From contig JABFVJ010000406.1 of assembly GCA_013362835.1 (NCBI GenBank), positions 1-10,778 of the forward strand: a DNA stretch of 10,778 bases, given 5' to 3'. Each line of letters begins with the position of its first letter. Positions within the stretch are counted from its first letter, which is position 1. Source of the DNA: Nonomuraea sp. GTDB lineage: Bacteria > Actinomycetota > Actinomycetes > Streptosporangiales > Streptosporangiaceae. Shown here one piece after another: positions 7,587 to 10,778 of this stretch. The notes beneath the pieces are model-generated. The model saw only the letters and a program-made list of their open reading frames with translations. It was not told where the DNA came from and did not search any database. Made by a program: the position numbers and the translations under genes.

Positions 7587-7614
7587 ACTGACGCGGCCGA
7601 GAAACACGCGTCAA
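7585..7614 (-). promoter_or_regulatory. Putative promoter of the transporter/lacI operon
   Basis: On the minus strand TTGACG (7614-7609, five of six to TTGACA) is followed after 18 bases by CAGTCT (7590-7585), a poor -10 hexamer. Transcription would start near 7578, inside operator O1, so a bound repressor would block initiation. The -35 element is good; the -10 assignment is weak. Confidence 0.5.
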
Positions 7615-7658
7615 GGGGTCGTTACGCTCTCGTTAACCAGGTGAATTGGGAGTGGATG

Positions 7659-7687
7659 TTCCGTAGGAGGTCGTGCGACGCTACTGT
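7659..7687 (+). promoter_or_regulatory. Putative promoter of the GH42-GH53 operon
   Basis: TACTGT (7682-7687) touches the upstream edge of operator O2 in the same way as the opposite promoter touches O1. The -35 candidate at 7659-7664 (TTCCGT) is weak. Position relative to the operator, more than the hexamers, supports the call. Confidence 0.3.
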
Positions 7688-7699
7688 GCACGTTCACAG
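7684..7699. promoter_or_regulatory. LacI-type operator O2 (beta-galactosidase side)
   Basis: CTGTGCACGTTCACAG is the exact reverse complement of O1, with centres 113 bp apart. It ends 19 bases before the GH42 start codon and overlaps the expected -10/+1 region of the rightward promoter. The half-sites are TGTGAAC and TGTGCAC. Control by the LacI-type regulator encoded at 3491-4486 is inferred from operator style and synteny. Confidence 0.85.
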
Positions 7700-7718
7700 A
7701 GCTTATCTAGGGGGATGG

Positions 7719-9701
7719 ATGTATCCGGAGCGTCCGGCCGGTCTCGCCTTCGGCGGGGACTACAACCCGGAGCAGTGGCCGCGCGAGGTCCTGGAGGAGG
7801 ACCTGGAGCTGATGCGCGAGGCCGGGGTCAACCTGGTCAGCCTGGGCATGTTCTCGTGGGCGCTGATGGAGCCGTCGCCGGGCGAGTACGCGTTCGGCTG
7901 GCTCGACGAGATCATCGACCGGCTGCACGCGGGCGGCGTCGCCGTCGGCCTCGCCACGCCCACCGCGGCCCCGCCCGCCTGGTTCGTCGCCGCGCACCCC
8001 GACGCGCTGCCCGTGACCAGGGACGGCGTGCGCATCGGCTTCGGCGGCCGGCAGAGCTGCTGTTCGAGCTCGCCGGACTTCCGCGAGGCCACGGCCCGGC
8101 TGGTGCGCGCCCTGGGCGAGCACTACCGCGACCACCCGGCGGTCGTCATGTGGCACGTGCACAACGAGTACGGCGCCCCGCTCGGCGAGTGTTACTGCGA
8201 GCACAGCGTGACCGCCTGGCGCGCCTGGCTCCGCGCGACCTACCAGGACCTGGCCGCCCTGAACGACGCCTGGGGCGCCACCTTCTGGGGCCAGACCTAC
8301 ACCGACTGGGACCAGATCGACGCCCCCCGCTTCAACCACACCGTCGTCAACCCCGCCCAGCGGCTCGACTACGCCCGCTTCAGCGACGGCCAGCACCGCG
8401 AGCACTACGCGCTCCAGCGCGACGTCCTGCGCGCGATCACCCCCGGCACCCCGGTGACCACGAACTTCGCCGGGACCGTCAACTGCAAGTCCACCGACCT
8501 GTGGCAGTGGGCCCGCGAGCTCGACGTGGTCGCCAACGACCACTACCTCAAGGCCGAGCGGCCCGACAACCACATCGACCTCGCCATGTCCGCCGACCTG
8601 GCCCGCTCGGTGGCCGGCGGCGAGCCGTGGATGCTCATGGAGCACTCGGCGGGCGCGGTCAACTGGCAGCCGCGCAACATCGCCAAGCGGCCCGGCGAGA
8701 TGCGCCGCAACAGCCTCGCGCACGTCGCCCGCGGCTCGGACAGCGTGCTGTTCTTCCAGTTCAGGGCCTCGCGGTTCGGGGCGGAGAAGTTCCACTCCGG
8801 GCTCGTGCCGCACGCGGGCGCCGACTCGGCGCAGTGGCGCGAGGTGGTCGCACTCGGGGCCGACCTGCGCAGGCTCGCGCCGGTGCGGGGGAGCCGGGTG
8901 CGGGCCGAGGTCGCCGTCGTGTGGGACTGGGAGTCGTACTGGGCGCTGGAGCTGGACTGGCGGCCGTCGGTGGACCTGACGTTCAGGGAGCGGGTGGACG
9001 CCTTCTACGAGGCGTTGTGGCGGGAGCACGTCACGGTGGACTTCGTCCACCCTTCCGCTGATATTTCGGGGTATCGGGTGGTGGTGGCGCCGAGCGCGTA
9101 CCTGCTCACCGAGGGCTCCGCCAAGAACCTCCACCGGTACGTCGAGGCGGGCGGCCACCTGCTCGTGTCGTACTTCTCCGGCATCGTGGACGAGCACGAC
9201 ACCCTGCACGCCGGCGCGTACCCGGGCGCGCTGCGCGAGGTCCTGGGGCTGTCGATCGAGGAGTTCCACCCGCTGCGCGAGCACGAGACCGTCGGCCTGC
9301 CCGGCGACTCGGGCCGCGTCTGGTCCGAGCGCGTACGCCCGGCCGGCGCCCGTACGGTCTGGGACTTCACCTCGGGCCCCGACGCCGGCCACCCCGCGCT
9401 CACCCGTCACGACCTCGGCGCCGGCGCCGCCTGGTACCTCGCCACCGCCCCCGTCACCGGCCTGCCCGCCCTGCTCGCCCGGGTGCTCGACCACGCCGGC
9501 GTGTCCCGCCCGTCCGGCCTGCCCGACACGCTGGAGCTGGTGCGCAGGGGCCGCCACGTCTTCCTGATCAACCACGGCGACGACCCCGTGACCGTCGAGG
9601 GGGTGAGCGGCACGAGCGTGTTCGACGGCGTACGCCACGACGGCGCGGTCACCGTCGCGCCCGGCGCGGTCACGGTCATCGAGGAAACCCCCCACCTGTA
9701 G
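7719..9701 (+). CDS. GH42 beta-galactosidase (cytoplasmic)
   Basis: This encodes 660 residues, the usual length for GH42 (about 650-700). It hydrolyses terminal beta-galactosyl residues, here probably from imported galacto-oligosaccharides. The N-terminal FGGDYNPEQWP (11-21) is the family signature. The acid/base glutamate is E150 in HNEYG, and the nucleophile is E308 in LMEHSAGAVNW. After the TIM barrel, VWDWESYWALE (400s) marks the Rossmann-like trimerisation domain, and a small beta domain closes the protein. No signal peptide is present. The ATG at 7719 is chosen because AGGGGG (7709-7714) precedes it and the signature follows at once; longer in-frame starts would run through the operator and back over the binding-protein gene. 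Three of four cysteine positions of the metal cluster of thermophilic members are kept (C114/C115, C158, C160); the fourth is S163. It resembles GanA of B. subtilis in role. Confidence 0.96.
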   Translation: MYPERPAGLAFGGDYNPEQWPREVLEEDLELMREAGVNLVSLGMFSWALMEPSPGEYAFGWLDEIIDRLHAGGVAVGLATPTAAPPAWFVAAHPDALPVTRDGVRIGFGGRQSCCSSSPDFREATARLVRALGEHYRDHPAVVMWHVHNEYGAPLGECYCEHSVTAWRAWLRATYQDLAALNDAWGATFWGQTYTDWDQIDAPRFNHTVVNPAQRLDYARFSDGQHREHYALQRDVLRAITPGTPVTTNFAGTVNCKSTDLWQWARELDVVANDHYLKAERPDNHIDLAMSADLARSVAGGEPWMLMEHSAGAVNWQPRNIAKRPGEMRRNSLAHVARGSDSVLFFQFRASRFGAEKFHSGLVPHAGADSAQWREVVALGADLRRLAPVRGSRVRAEVAVVWDWESYWALELDWRPSVDLTFRERVDAFYEALWREHVTVDFVHPSADISGYRVVVAPSAYLLTEGSAKNLHRYVEAGGHLLVSYFSGIVDEHDTLHAGAYPGALREVLGLSIEEFHPLREHETVGLPGDSGRVWSERVRPAGARTVWDFTSGPDAGHPALTRHDLGAGAAWYLATAPVTGLPALLARVLDHAGVSRPSGLPDTLELVRRGRHVFLINHGDDPVTVEGVSGTSVFDGVRHDGAVTVAPGAVTVIEETPHL

Positions 9702-9711
9702 GGAGACCCCC

Positions 9712-10778
9712 ATGAAACGCATCCTCACCGCCCTGCTCTTACTCGCGGGCCTGGCCGTGACGCCCGCCGCGCCCGCCCAGGCCGCCCCGCGCCTGGAGAT
9801 CAGGGGCGCCGACGTCTCCAGCCTGGCCAAGTCCGAGGCGCTCGGCGGCGTGTACCGCGACGCCCGCGGCCGCCGCGGCGACGCGCTGCGCATCCTGTCC
9901 GGGGCCGGGCTCAACTGGATCAGGCTCAAGGTCTGGGTGGACCCCGCCGACGGCTACAACACCAAGACCCAGGTGCTCGCGGTCGCCCGGCGGGCCAAGG
10001 CGCTCGGCATGAAACTGCTGATCGACTTCCACTACTCCGACACCTGGGCCGATCCTGGCAAGCAGTACAAACCGGCCGCCTGGGAAAGCCTCACGTTCGA
10101 CCGGCTCAGGCAGGCCGTGCACGACCACACCTTCGACGTGCTCGACGCGCTGCGCCGCCAGGGCACCACGGCCGACATGGTCCAGGTGGGCAACGAGATC
10201 AACGGCGGCCTGCTGTGGCCCGACGGCTCCACCTCCGACTGGGCGAACACCGCCGCGCTGCTCAACTCCGGCTACGACGCGGTCAAGCGCGTCTCGCCCA
10301 GGACCAAGGTCGTCCTGCACCTGGCCAACGGCGGCGACAACGGCCTGTACCGGTGGTGGTTCGACAACGCCGCCGCCCACGGCGTCCGGTACGACGTGAT
10401 CGGCCTGTCGTACTACCCGTACTGGCACGGCACCCTGGAGACCTTCCAGGCCAACATCAACGACGTCGCCACCCGGTACGGCAGGCCGGTGGTCGTGACC
10501 GAGACCGCCTACCCGTTCACGACGGCCGACGACGACGGCTGGGCCAACATCGTCACCTCGGCCGAGCCGTACCCCGGCTACCCGGCCACCCCGCAGGGGC
10601 AGGCGGCGCTGCTGGCCAGGGTCGCCGCCGTCGTACGCGCCGTGCCGCACGGGCTCGGCCTCGGCCTGTTCACCTGGGAGGCCACCTGGACCGGCGTGCC
10701 CGGCAACGGGTGGGACCCGGCCGACCCGTCCTCCGGCAACGGCTGGGAGAACCAGGCCCTGTTCGGCTACGACGACCG
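9712..10778 (+). CDS. GH53 secreted endo-beta-1,4-galactanase (3' truncated)
   Basis: The gene starts 10 bp after the GH42 stop; 355 residues are visible before the window ends. GGGAG (9701-9705) lies 6 bases before the ATG. A Sec signal peptide (MKRILTALLLL...) ends with a probable cleavage site after AQA (A24). GH53 motifs appear in order: RGADVSSL (31-38), GLNWIRLKVWVDP, KLLIDFHYSDTWADP, VQVGNEINGGLLWP with acid/base E162, SYYPYWHG, and VVVTETAYP with nucleophile E264. The last visible part, GNGWENQALFGYD, is the usual GH53 C-terminus, so the catalytic domain is almost complete; a further binding module could follow outside the window. The enzyme cuts the beta-1,4-galactan backbone of pectic type I arabinogalactan outside the cell and feeds the transporter. 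Codon 10 is TTA. It corresponds in role to GanB of B. subtilis. Confidence 0.96.
   Translation, partial: MKRILTALLLLAGLAVTPAAPAQAAPRLEIRGADVSSLAKSEALGGVYRDARGRRGDALRILSGAGLNWIRLKVWVDPADGYNTKTQVLAVARRAKALGMKLLIDFHYSDTWADPGKQYKPAAWESLTFDRLRQAVHDHTFDVLDALRRQGTTADMVQVGNEINGGLLWPDGSTSDWANTAALLNSGYDAVKRVSPRTKVVLHLANGGDNGLYRWWFDNAAAHGVRYDVIGLSYYPYWHGTLETFQANINDVATRYGRPVVVTETAYPFTTADDDGWANIVTSAEPYPGYPATPQGQAALLARVAAVVRAVPHGLGLGLFTWEATWTGVPGNGWDPADPSSGNGWENQALFGYDD
9739..9741 (+). promoter_or_regulatory. TTA leucine codon in the galactanase signal peptide (possible bldA target)
   Basis: Leu10 is encoded by TTA between CTC codons. In high-GC actinomycetes TTA is very rare and is read by the bldA tRNA. 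I noticed no other in-frame TTA in the genes of this window. The codon is visible; developmental control is an inference. Confidence 0.5.

Noticed and set aside
7621..7636. Repeated TCGTTA (TCGTTACGCTCTCGTTA) in the divergent region
   Set aside because: Two short direct copies in a small AT-richer patch could be a binding site, but nothing else supports it and chance is likely.
7122..7718. Possible N-terminal extension of the GH42 gene from an ATG at 7122
   Set aside because: It would cross the divergent promoters and operator O2 and lie antisense to the binding-protein gene. The family signature begins 10 residues after the ATG at 7719, which has its own ribosome binding site.
8149..8163. 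Third operator-like sequence inside the GH42 gene (TGTGGCACGTGCACA)
   Set aside because: It shares the ACGTGCACA part of the operator but has an extra base in the other half, and it encodes the conserved WHVHNE region next to the catalytic glutamate, so coding constraint explains it.
7715..9061. Frame starting with ATG at 7715 (MDVSGAS...)
   Set aside because: It is out of frame with GH42 by four bases and gives an Arg/Pro/Gly-rich product without motifs.
9049..9080. Short patch of AT-ending codons in GH42 (GAT ATT TCG GGG TAT)
   Set aside because: The stretch is only about 10 codons, in frame, with no break in homology; too small to argue for transfer or recombination.
7707..9929. Long leftward open frame opposite GH42 and the start of GH53
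   Set aside because: It is a codon-bias shadow with Val/Gly/Arg/Asp-rich sequence and no domain; both sense genes have intact catalytic motifs.

Overview
The window is very high-GC DNA with actinomycete codon use and actinomycete-type gene families: a nSTAND1/WD40-like NTPase, a PF04672 'SAM methyltransferase', a CUT1 sugar transporter without its own ATPase, and a GTG start. An order such as Streptosporangiales (Nonomuraea-like) or Streptomycetales would fit, but the genus is a guess. Seven protein genes plus a divergent control region account for nearly all of it; no RNA genes, IS elements or CRISPR arrays were seen.

Left part (1-3490). A 5'-truncated STAND-type ATPase gene reads rightward to 2562. 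It retains only the end of the NTPase module, one transmembrane helix and a long beta-rich C-terminal region. It converges, with only 3 bp between stop codons, on a leftward methyltransferase gene (2566-3396) of the large actinobacterial PF04672 family. A 94-bp gap (3397-3490) carries a probable terminator for the gene upstream (lacI-type) and a probable promoter for the methyltransferase.

Centre and right part (3491-10778). This is a sugar-utilisation locus best read as a beta-1,4-galactan (type I arabinogalactan) system. Leftward from 7549 runs a tightly overlapped operon: sugar-binding lipoprotein, permease 1, permease 2, LacI-family regulator (junctions ATGA, TGATG, ATGA). Rightward from 7719 runs a GH42 beta-galactosidase without a signal peptide, followed 10 bp later by a GH53 endo-beta-1,4-galactanase with a Sec signal peptide, cut by the window end close to its usual C-terminus.

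The implied pathway: the secreted galactanase cuts galactan outside the cell; the lipoprotein and two permeases import galacto-oligosaccharides, presumably powered by a shared MsiK-type ATPase encoded elsewhere; the cytoplasmic GH42 enzyme releases galactose. The layout parallels ganSPQAB/ganR of Bacillus subtilis, with the genes rearranged into two divergent units.

The 169-bp divergent region (7550-7718) holds the main regulatory signal: a 16-bp near-palindrome with a central CG, in the style of LacI-family operators, present twice as exact reverse complements, one copy at each promoter. The regulator is the last gene of the operon it probably represses, so negative autoregulation is expected. 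The galactanase also contains an in-frame TTA leucine codon within its signal peptide, the only one I noticed in the window, which may add bldA-type developmental control.
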